Shown here piece after piece: positions 11,230 to 20,867 of a stretch of DNA of 64,000 nt. Source of the stretch: Chiridota heheva (Eukaryota; Echinodermata; Holothuroidea; Apodida; Chiridotidae); contig JAIGNY010004475.1 of assembly GCA_020152595.1 (NCBI GenBank), positions 2,822,144-2,886,143 of the forward strand. The letters are read 5' to 3'. Position 1 is the first letter of the stretch; every line of letters starts with the position of its first letter. The notes under the pieces are model-generated. The model had not been told where the DNA came from, searched no databases, and worked only from the letters and a program-made list of their open reading frames with translations. The position numbers and the translations under genes were made by a program.

Positions 11230-11955
11230 AAGGGTTGAGTATTAAAATGGAACCAATTCTTTTTCTTTTCATTGAGTTTCAAGTATTGCTTGAAACAATT
11301 GGATTGCTTGAAACAGTTGGAAATGAGCTGTTGCTGTAAATTTCTGGTTCTGCTTTCAAGTAAATGTGTTTTGTTCTGTTTGGTTCTGCTTTCAAGTATT
11401 GTTTGAAACAGTTGGAATGAAATGTTTCTGGTAAATGTGTTTGGTTCTGCTTTCAAGTATTGCTTGAAACAATTGGAATGTTTTGTTCTGCTTTGTTTGA
11501 AACAATTGGTAAATGTTGTTTGGTTCTGCTTTCAAGTATTGATTGAAACAATTGGAATGAGCTGTTTCTGGTAAATGTGTTTTGTTCTGCTTTCAAGTAT
11601 TAATTGAAACACTTGGAATGAGCTGTTTCTGGTAAATGTGTTTTATTCAGCTTTCAAGTATTGTTTGAAACACTTGGAATGAGCTGTTGCTGGTAAATGT
11701 GTTTTATTCTGCTTTCAAGTATTGATTGAAACACTTGAAATGAGCTGTTGCTGGTAAATGTGTTTTATTCTGCTTTCAAGCATTGCTTGAAACACTTGAA
11801 ATGAGCTGTTGCTGGTAAATGTGTTTTATTCTGCTTTCAAATATTGCTTGAAACACTTGAAATGAGCTGTTGCTGGTAAATGTGTTTGGTTCTGCTTTCA
11901 AGTATTGATTGAAACACTTGGAATGAAATGTTTCTGGTAAATGTGTTTTGTTGTA
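11230..11955. repeat. 61-bp tandem repeat, about 11-12 units
   Basis: Unit core: gctttcaagtattgattgaa, then acacttggaatgagctgttg and ctggtaaatgtgttttattct. Spacing between gctttcaag starts is 61 bp in the regular right half (11711, 11772, 11833); the left half contains shortened units. Each unit carries an internal inverted repeat (tttcaag ... cttgaaa). It lies in the presumed intron before the exon at 12250. Confidence 0.9.
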
Positions 11956-12249
11956 GCCTAATCAAAATCTAAGTGAAGCAAATGTTCTTGTTATTTTCAT
12001 TTATTAAGGAAAGAAAAATAAAGAATATTAATGAAATTTATTCACACATTACAAAGTTTGCATATGTCAAATAATCCTCAAAATTTGACCAGATTTGACC
12101 AAATTTGACTCAAAAAAAAATTAAAATGCACTTTTCAAAATGATAAGACTGTTTAACATGAACTGTTATGTTCATTTGAATAAGAAATAATTAATATAAC
12201 TCAATAAGTCATTTTTGACTTCATTCAAATTTTCCTTTTTTCATCCCAG
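11956..12249. other. Intron, ending in an acceptor tract
   Basis: AT-rich with several atttgacc motifs at 12085-12110. It ends in ttccttttttcatcccag. Confidence 0.5.
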
Positions 12250-12388
12250 AAAAGAGGCATTCCACATCTTGAAAGGAAAGAAGAAAGCTACAACCTGCCT
12301 CCTCTTTCCCCACTAAAGTTGACGTCCTCAGTCACATCGGATTCCTTGGCTGACGTCAGCTCCATGGGAAGCAGAAGCAGGGCTCCCG
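12250..12388 (+). CDS. Candidate exon c of the unrecognised gene
   Basis: Acceptor tttttcatcccag ends at 12249; donor CCCG|GTAAAC begins at 12389. The 139 bp encode KRGIPHLERKEESYNLPPLS followed by PLKLTSSVTSDSLADVSSMG and SRSRAP, ending in phase 1. It joins in phase to exon b upstream. It also joins in phase to the exon at 15739, which starts with two bases of a split codon, giving RAP-A-KTPSPVAL. The Ser/Pro-rich composition suggests a disordered, phosphorylated region. Matching phases on both sides support a real transcript. Confidence 0.6.
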
Positions 12389-12800
12389 GTAAACCTTTAA
12401 AAATCTTTAAAACCTTTAAAAACCTTTATTGACAAATTGAACCTTTATTCCTTTCAAAATAACCTTTAAAACCGTTAAAAACCTTTATTTTCAAAGTTAA
12501 GTAAGGTAAATGATTCGAGTGCCAAGGTTTTAGCTTCATTGGTAAGTATACACATCCATTTAATAGCATATCTGTTCTCAACACACATTTAAAAAGTAGC
12601 AGGACCAAAATAAAATTTCCAACTTCACTTAAGTAATGGACTTTTGGCGCCGCCAACTGCCTTTTGCCCCAGAATATGCTCATTGTATGAAAATTTATTC
12701 CATGAGTTAACCTTTATAAACCTTTTTATTTAAATCCAAAACCTTTAAAAACCTTTATTTCAACTTTTCCAACCTTTAAAAAAACCTTTATTTTAAAAAA
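12385..12800. repeat. Degenerate aacctttaaaaacctttatt repeats
   Basis: Blocks of the A/T-rich motif occur at 12390-12500 and 12705-12800. They immediately follow the donor of exon c, and GGTAAACC at the donor itself resembles the motif. They look like tandem expansion of intron sequence. Confidence 0.7.
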
Positions 12801-12803
12801 GAG

Positions 12804-12916
12804 TCACTGGGAGGCCTGCAGAAGCTCCTCTAACACTGGATCTCTGCAGAAATCCCTCAGTGTCACCAGCTCAAAGAGCTCCACCACAACATGTTGGAGA
12901 AGCGACACATCCCCTA
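12804..12916 (+). CDS. Possible extra exon d (low support)
   Basis: A Ser/Thr-rich frame (CRSSSNTGSLQKSLSVTSSK, then SSTTTCWRSDTSP) runs up to a perfect donor (CCTA|GTAAGT at 12917), leaving phase 1, which fits the exon at 15739. No acceptor with a pyrimidine tract fits the phase-1 exit of exon c; the visible AGs (for example 12831-12832) give other phases. It could be a cassette exon with an unusual acceptor, or chance. Confidence 0.3.
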
Positions 12917-12984
12917 GTAAGTCTGCCATAGATGATAAGCAGAGATGGGGCAGCTACTTCTCCCCCAGTCCATACGTTTCTCTC

Positions 12985-13098
12985 AATTTCCCCCTATTCT
13001 CTTTTCTTCCTACCTCTGGAATGATCTAACCTCTTAGGCGCAATTTCACCCTCGCTGCCGTGGTGCCGTCACGCCCTCATCAAACTAGCAAACAAACA
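12985..13098 (+). mobile_element. 3' stub of a Jockey/I-like LINE
   Basis: The segment cccctattctcttttcttcc ... gatctaacctct ... catcaaac matches the 3' end of the LINE at 37401-38868 at most positions. It ends in a short caaac-type tail. It is a severely 5'-truncated insertion, the form expected from incomplete target-primed reverse transcription. Confidence 0.7.
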
Positions 13099-13099
13099 A

Positions 13100-13539
13100 A
13101 CGATACGTCACCCAAGTTTTGTTTTAATGGTCAATTTTTTTATCGACGTCAATAATAATATGCAATTGTTTGTAGAATTTAGCCCTTTGAAAAGTTGTTG
13201 GATTTCCTAGTGCATGTTTATAGACCTTCAGCAATAATTGTGCTTTGCTTTGCTAAGTTTTTAAACACCATTTTCCCCGAGCACAATTGCTTGCTTTAAT
13301 AGCTGTGAAGAAAAAGACAGGGATAGGTGATGCAGCAGACAATAAATTGCACATTTCCAGATTTTATTTGCTTGTTGCTGTACATTTCCTTAATTACCCA
13401 TAAAGCACTGGTACCCTTAATTTCATGAATTGTAGAGATTGCATTTGTCAGGAATATAGTGTAGGATCAAGTTCTAGTTAGATATTTGTTTGCAAGCACC
13501 AGATTAAGATTTCTGGGCCATATTGATTGGAACATATTC
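13100..13539. other. Intron, no gene seen
   Basis: AT-rich unique-looking DNA without coding pattern. Confidence 0.5.
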
Positions 13540-14060
13540 ACTTAAAGATTATGGTCTGCAGATATGCCCTATTGTTTTGGTAGTGATATCATGCATATTA
13601 ATAAATGGGCGGGGCCAAAATGAAAATTTTGAAAAAGTGATAAATAAGCAAGTGTATGTCCATTTTGCATCATATTGGGCATGATGATATTGTTGGTTAT
13701 TGTGTACATGCTTATGTTATCAACAGATGTCATTGATATGCATGGCAGGCGTCATGTAATGTGAAAGTGCTAACAAATGTAAACACCATATACTGTATCT
13801 CATGAACGGTATATTGGATTTATGCCATATCTCATACATAGATGGGTCATGATCTGTACATATGTTCTAATGTCGTGGTAATGATTTCATGAATATTAAT
13901 GAGTAGGCGGGGCTTACTAACAAATTCTTGAAATATGATCAATGATAAACTTGTTTTTACATCATACTTACTATGATAGTGTTGTTATTTATTGTGCACA
14001 TGCTAATGTTGTCAACAGGTGCTATTTTATTGATCTGCATGGTGGGTATGACATGAATAA
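13540..14060. repeat. Diverged tandem duplication, about 290-bp unit
   Basis: Two halves share ordered blocks: gatatcatgcatattaat ... gggcggggc with gatttcatgaatattaatg ... ggcggggc, and ttattgtgtacatgct ... atcaacag with ttattgtgcacatgct ... gtcaacag. The spacing is about 290 bp. The halves are diverged, so this is an old duplication. Confidence 0.6.
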
Positions 14061-14182
14061 ATATCATGGAACAAATATTTTATGATATGCAATGACATGA
14101 GAGTTGATACAAAATTTGCAAATCAATCAGCATATGACAAAAGCATCAGAACCACAAAACCTTTTGGTTCTGGTCAGTATGA

Positions 14183-14960
14183 GTGATGATGATTTAGTAT
14201 GACTGATGATTCAGTATGACTGATGATTCAGTATGACTGATGATTCAGTATGACTGATGATTCAGTATGACTGATGATTCAGTATGACTGATGATTCAGT
14301 ATGACTGATGATTCAGTATGACTGATGATTCAGTATGACTGATGATTCAGTATGACTGATGATTCAGTATGACTGATGATTCAGTATGACTGATGATTCA
14401 GTATGACTGATGATTCAGTATGACTGATGATTCAGTATGACTGATGATTCAGTATGACTGATGATTCAGTATGACTGATGATTCAGTATGACTGATGATT
14501 CAGTATGACTGATGATTCAGTATGACTGATGATTCAGTATGACTGATAATTCAGTATGACTGATGATTCAGTATGACTGGTGATTCAGTATGACTGGTGA
14601 TTCAGTATGACTGATGATTTAGTATGAGTGATGATTTATTATGACTGATGATTTAGTATCACTGATGATTTCGTATGACTGATGATTTCGTATGACTGAT
14701 GATCAGTATGACTGATGATTTAGTATGACTGATGATTCAGTATGACTGATTATCCAGTATGACTGATTATTCAGTATGGCTGATGATTCAGTATGGCTAA
14801 TGATTCAGTATGACTGATGATTCAGTATGACTGATGATTCAGTATGACTGATGATTCAGTATGACTGATGATTCAGTATGACTGTTTATTTAGTATGACT
14901 GATGATTTCGTATGACTGATGTTTTAGTATGACTGATGATTTCGTATGACTGATGATTTT
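14183..14960. repeat. 17-bp minisatellite, about 45 units
   Basis: Unit agtatgactgatgattc. Units from about 14200 to 14570 are nearly perfect; those after 14570 are more varied (ttagtatgac, ttcgtatgac). It sits in the presumed intron before the exon at 15739. Confidence 0.95.
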
Positions 14961-15022
14961 GTTCTGGTTCACAGCAAATAGCATGCATTCTATTCAGATG
15001 TGAAATGACTATTATCTCTTAA

Positions 15023-15599
15023 AGGATTAGTTCAGGGGTCAAGCCAATATATCTTACATGAAAGAGGACTGCAAAAGAAACAAAATAGTGAAGAAAGCAT
15101 TCAAAAATCTTATTCTGTTTTGTAGACATCTAAGTTTAAAGTTTGGTATAATTTGCATAGAAATGATTGAAAACAAACTAGTTGTGATGTCATAGCCTCA
15201 GATTCCTCAGTCTGTATGTATTCTATAACATTTTTTTCTCTGTGAGTTTGTGGCTTAAAAACCATGGGAAATGTCCGAAAAGTAGTGAAACTAAATCTAA
15301 GAAGGGTATTTACAATTAACCACCTGAAGGAAGTTCAAGTAAAAGTAATTTAAATGGTGAAAATATCAAATAAACTTTCTTTAAAAAAAATAAACAATTG
15401 TTAACAATGTGAGGATGAAAATGCCAACTTTCCATAGTAGACTTACTACACCAGTCATTTCTACATAGACAAGGCATAGCTGTAAAATTAAATTATGTCC
15501 TTTAAGGAATAAGATTTTTGATTGCTTTCTTCACCATTTTGTTTCTTTTTAAGTCCTCTTTCATATAATATGGACGTGCTTGACCACTGAACTAATCCT
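15023..15599. mobile_element. 577-bp MITE with long TIRs and TTAA target duplications
   Basis: The left end AGGATTAGTTCAGGGGTCAA (15023) and right end CTGAACTAATCCT (ending 15599) are inverted repeats that extend about 100 bp (shared blocks catgaaagaggact, aagaaacaaaat, gtgaagaaagc, aaaatcttattc). TTAA lies immediately outside both ends (15019-15022 and 15600-15603). TTAA duplication is characteristic of piggyBac-type transposition; family assignment is inferred from this alone. No transposase is encoded. A solo end is present at 4686-4771. Confidence 0.8.
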
Positions 15600-15738
15600 T
15601 TAAGAAAATATAGCATTCTCGTGAATACACAAATCAAATCAAAACCTCACTTGTTAAAAGAAAATGACACAATTCAAAACGATTTTGTATGAAATGTAGC
15701 AGGATAACACTGAAAAACGTTTTATTTTTATTTTACAG

Positions 15739-16356
15739 CAAAAACTCCAAGCCCTGTTGCTTTGACCAGATCAAGAAGCGGAAACGCATTCCAGCAAATA
15801 CCAGAAGAGCCGAGTACAACAACAATATCATTTGAAGAAACTCATAACACCAGTATCGGTTTCTCAAAGACAATTAATGCTCTCACTCCAAACTCAAGTG
15901 AGCTCAACGACAGGGTGTCAGAATTACCAAAGAAGATAAGAGTTGATGAGAGTCGGGAGGATATCACGTCAAGTGTCGGAAAAGCTTTGGCTGAGAGTGT
16001 GCACGCTGAGGTAGGATCGAGTGGAGAAAGTGACGCGTTCACACCAGAGGGGCGAAAACAGAAATCAGGAACCGGGGCAGAAAGGGAAGAAGAGGGGGAC
16101 AAAACTTCTCAAAAGGAAAATCAAGGTCGCACCGATGAATTGTCACATAAAAGGTGTATCGCTTCGACCTCTGCAGGGTCTCACAAATCTTTTGAAAACC
16201 TGAGCATCATCGCCGAGGCTAGCAGGTCAGATTTGGACATGAGCTCCCTCATGGCTGACGATGAAACCTCGTTGGACATGAAGAGACAACAACCCAAGAA
16301 GAGTCGGAAATTATCAGCAAAGAAGAGAAAGCACGAGGATGCATCACACCTTGGAA
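15739..16356 (+). CDS. Exon e: long Ser/Lys-rich exon of the unrecognised gene
   Basis: Acceptor tttttattttacag ends at 15738 and donor GGAA|GTAAGA starts at 16357. The 618 bp read without stop (two bases of a split codon, then KTPSPVALTRSRSGNAFQQI) for about 205 residues and end in phase 1. Contents: acidic/Ser segments (SREDITSSVGKALAESVHAE), a Glu/Lys-rich mid region and a strongly basic cluster near the end (KRQQPKKSRKLSAKKRKHED) that looks like a bipartite nuclear localisation signal. No globular domain is recognised. Phase fits exon c. No following exon was found before 17.9 kb, so the gene's 3' part is either in later DNA I could not recognise or beyond the window. Confidence 0.65.
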
Positions 16357-16683
16357 GTAAGATATTCGTTTCTTTAAGAACAATTGCATATATAAAGCGC
16401 AAAAATCAAGAAATATTTGCTCGAGGGCATTTTGTGAAATGAAAAGTCACTTCTGGTGTGCTTGTTATTCCTTTGCCAAGAAAGTTAGCGAAGAAGGGAT
16501 GTAGCATCTTTAACTTTTGTCCATTTGTTCGTCTGTTTGTCCATATGTAATGTTCGTCCGACCATATTCATGGTTCAGCTACTGGGGAACAACAGATTTC
16601 TGCCCTTGGAAAGGAATTCCAACTATTTTTCTAGCTCGGTTGAATAGGAGTATGTAATAGCTATGCTTGGGCGATATTAAGCA

Positions 16684-16758
16684 TTATGCAATATCGATAT
16701 ATCGCCTGAAAAATATCGATAATATCGAAATATCGATAATATCGAAATATCGATATGC
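16684..16758. repeat. atatcgat/aatatcgataat simple repeat
   Basis: Repeated aatatcgat blocks with an approximate 18-bp period. Confidence 0.75.
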
Positions 16759-17301
16759 AAATTATAGGACGTCATACGTAAGTCGTATGTACTGTTCTGG
16801 GCAAAGTAATCTCGTCTTGGCTCAAAAAAAGTCAAGTAAAACTTTTTGTACAAATTAACAGAAATCACTGCAAAATATATACATATCATTTTCAAATAAA
16901 CACCATTATGTTTAGAAATATTCTTTACATGGTTTCTATCTCAAAAGATCAATCACAGAAACATTGAAAAAGTTTAGGCCTCAGCATATTCTTTAAAAAA
17001 AATTAAAATGTTGTGGAACTGGTATTAGGCCTACACTGTATGCCTTACAAAAATCGGCTCCAATTCTTCTTAAAATTTTATAACTCACTTCTTATGAAAG
17101 TTCTACTGAAAGGGCATTATTTTGGTAGCATTATATGGACTTCTAGACATTCAGAAGTCCATATATAATGCATATTATCCAATTTCTAGTCTGCTTCAAT
17201 CATCGCACGAGTGTTGTCACTCAGAAGAAACAGTGGTAGATGGTATGTGTGTACACAGTAAAGTACTGTACAGTATAGTGATACCAGAAAGCGTGACGTC
17301 A

Positions 17302-17328
17302 TTCGGCCTATATTTCATATAGGCCGAA
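17302..17328. repeat. Short perfect hairpin
   Basis: TTCGGCCTATAT, loop TTC, ATATAGGCCGAA. Twelve paired bases on each side. Confidence 0.8.
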
Positions 17329-17899
17329 GGCCGAGAGTCGAAACTCCTATACCTACAGTGTTACCCACCCATGTAGGTTCCAAGTGAGGGCAGTAGAGAG
17401 TCAAGCAATAAAAAAATTGAACATACCAAAGAAATGTGTAAATTAAATATTCTAGAGAAATTGTTGATTTAAAAAAAATTTACACAAGATTTAATTTTAT
17501 CATTACTTTTTGTGCACTTTTAGTTCAATAAACCAATAATTTTATAAGTCATTAATATAACAAATTTGATTTTGACGTCATCCATGGATCAAGTGGGAAA
17601 ATAAATTGACAAACCATGCACTTAGTGCATTTACTTTTCGCGATACCGGTACGGTACAGTACGATGCCAATGTGTTTATTACTCATTGTTTTACATCTGA
17701 ACTTGGCAGATTGAAAGGTTAAAACATTTTAAAGGAATTACTGCCTAACCGTATCGAAGTCGTTATGCATTACGCCTATGCCCTAGCCTAGTTGGTGAAG
17801 GTCGACCAACAGCATAGGCCTATTTAACGAATAACATTAGCGATGGGCCGGCCCTAGCCACCTGTACACCCCCGGTTCTGTAGTAATTGTAGTCTACCT

Positions 17900-20596
17900 G
17901 TTTTTGGTTCGCATGCGAAGAATTTATGCGAACCTAGGTAATGGCGATTACGTCCGTCCGGCCGTCCACAGATTTGTCTTTAGATTTCCTTAAAAATCTT
18001 AAAGTTTTTTGAGAATTCCTCAGAATTTCCTTATAAAATGTTAAAGTTTTTTAGAGGTACTTTAGATAAGATTAAAGACTAGTCTTAAAAAGTCTTCAAT
18101 ACATTTGATATTTTCTTAGAAGGTAACTGTAAAATAATATAATTTTCCAATATTCTTCAGAGATCCTCAAGTCTCTCTTGTAGCATTTGAGATTTGAAAT
18201 CTTTAAAATTCTTCAAAATATTTGGGCACCAAACAGTTATATCAGGCATGATTTTTTAAACTCCACCTTTATTATTGTGCTCATTTGCATAAAGTTACTA
18301 CAGTATATGACCTGACCAGACATTTTTATTTAGCATGCTTAGTCAGGGAGTGTGACAGGATGTGATTGCATATAAACATAGGGAGGGATGCCATGTGGGA
18401 CTTGGATGGGGGCCATGAGGGACATATGATATAATATTTACCATGTTGTATACACCAAGGTCTATATCAGGCATAATTATTTGACTCCACCTTTTTTTCT
18501 TATTCAACAACTCATTTGTATATAAGTTATATGAACTGACACTTTAATACATAGTATGCTCAATCAGGGACTGTGATAGCTAGGATGAGACTTCTTATGA
18601 AGCCTATGGGACGTCATGTGAGACATAGGGTGGGATGCCATGTGGGACATGGGGTGGGAGACCATATGGGACATGGGGTGGGATACCATGTGGAACAGGG
18701 TGGAATGCCACATAGGATATGTGGTGGAATGCCATGCAGGACATAGGGTGGATTGCCATGGGATGGAATGTCATGTGGGACATGGGATGATATGGGATGT
18801 CATGTGGGACATGGCACCCACCCCATTTTAACAAGTCATTTGCATATAAGTTATCATATGAACTGACACTTTCATAACATAGTATGCTCAATCAGTGACT
18901 GGGATAGCTAGGATGAGACTTTTATGGAGCCTATGGGATGTCAAGTCATTGGGACATGGGGTGGGAGTGTCATGCTAGGGACATGGAGGTGGGATGCCAT
19001 GTGGGACATGGGGTGGGATGCCATGTGGAACAGGGTAGAATGCCATGTGGGACATGGTGGGATGCCACGAGTAACACAGAGTGTGACATAGGTTGTGATG
19101 CCATGTGTGACATAAGGTAGGATGCCATGTGTGACATAAGGTAGGTATGCCATGTGTGACATAGGGTAGGAGGCTATGTGGGACATAGGGTGGGAGGCCA
19201 TGGGAACATGGGATGTGATGCCATGTGGGACATAAAGTAGGATGTCATTGGGACATTGGGAGGATACCATGTGAAACATATGGTGGGATGCCATGTGGGA
19301 CATCAGGTGGGAAGCCACTGATGCAGGACACAGGGAGGGATGCCATGTGGGACATAGGGAGGGATGTCATGTGGTACATATGGTTGGATTAATGTGGGAC
19401 ACACATGTAGGATGGGATCCATGTGGGTCATAGCATGGAATGCCATGTGGGACATATGGTGGAATGCCATGTGGGACATATGGTAGAATATGCCATGTGA
19501 GACACTGGTGGAATGCCATGTGGGAGATATGGTGGAATGCCCTGTGGGACATATGATGGAATGCCATGTGGGACATGGGATGTCATGTGGGACATGGGGT
19601 GGGATGCCATGTGGGAGATATGGTGGAATGTCATGTGGGACATGGGGTGGGATGCCATGTGGGAGATATGGTGGAATGCCATGTGGGACATGGAATGGGA
19701 TGTCGTGGGACATGGGATGGGATATGGGGTAGAATGCCATGTGGGACATGGAGTGGGATGCCATGTGGGACATGGGGTGGGATGCCATGTGGGACATGGA
19801 GTGGGATGCCATGTGGGACATGGGGTGGGATGCCATGTGGGACATGGGGTGGGATGCCATGTGGGAGATATGGTGGAATGCCATGTGGGACATGGGCTGG
19901 GATGTCGTGTGGGACATGGGGTAGGATGCCATGTGGGACATGGGGTGGGATGCCATGTGGGACATGGGGTGGGATGCCATGTGGGGGACATGGGGTGGGT
20001 CATAGGATGGGATGCCCTGTGGGACATATGATGGAATTCCATGTGGAACATGGGATGTCATGTGGGACATGGGGTGGGATGCCATGTGGGACATCGGATG
20101 TCGTGTGGGACATGGGGTAGGATGCCATGTGGGACATGGAGTGGGATGCCATGTGGGACATGGAATGGGATGCCATGTAGGATGTGGGACATGGGGTGGG
20201 ATGCCATGTGGGGCATGGGGTGGGAGGATGCCATGTGGAACATGGGGTGGGATGCCATGTGGGACATGGGGTGGGATGCCATGCCATGGGACATGGGATG
20301 TCATGTGGGACATGGGGTAGGATGCCATGTGGGACATGGAGTGGGATGCCATGTGGGACATGGGGTGGGATGCCATGTGGGACATGGAGTGGGATGCCAT
20401 GTGGGACATAGGGTGGGATGCCATGTGGGACATGGGGTGGGATGCCATGTGGAACATGGGGTGGGATGCCATGTGGGACATAGGATGCCATGTAGGACTT
20501 AAATGTGAGATACCATTTTTATTATTGGCCAGATCATATGATATGGGTGTCAATTTGCATGGGCATGCGAACCATGGCGGTATTTACCGTTCTAGT
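17900..20596 (+). mobile_element. Non-autonomous Helentron/HINE-like element, copy B
   Basis: Same design as the element at 5530-8627. The left palindrome TTCGCATGCGAA is at 17908-17919. The left arm (to about 18600) aligns with the other copies. The core is the 24-bp minisatellite. The right arm contains gggcatgcgaacc and ends in the perfect hairpin CGGTATTTACCG followed by ttCTAG (20592-20595). Identity to copy A stops just outside tgtttttgg on the left and ctagtt on the right, which defines the ends. There is no coding capacity. Confidence 0.7.
18610..20490. repeat. 24-bp minisatellite core of copy B
   Basis: Same unit as copy A (tgggatgccatgtgggacat plus gggg). Inner units are more uniform than those next to the left arm. 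Confidence 0.9.
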
Positions 20597-20599
20597 TTT

Positions 20600-20867
20600 A
20601 AATAGCAATCGCGTTGGATGGAAGTTGGAGGAGACGCAATTATTTTATGCTTTGAATAGTTTCTTCTTCATCACAAAACTCAAAACTAGACATCAATGAT
20701 GTTAAGCTCAACCCATAACAATGCAAGAAGAATTGATTGCTTTTATTGAATTTATTTTCGTCATATGTACTTTTATGATGTTTTTAAAGTTTCATTTGAG
20801 ATGCATTCTATTTGTGGACAATTATTCATCATGTTAAAAATCCAAGAGTTTTACCTTTCCTGTATGA
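20600..20867. other. Short spacer before the satellite
   Basis: No feature recognised. Confidence 0.4.

Larger units (their letters stand above)
16443..17899. other. Spacer or intron, no gene seen
   Basis: Contains an AT simple repeat with atatcgat motifs (16680-16760), TAGGCCTA octamers (near 17027 and 17813) and a 12-bp-arm hairpin at 17302-17328. No coding pattern. Confidence 0.5.
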
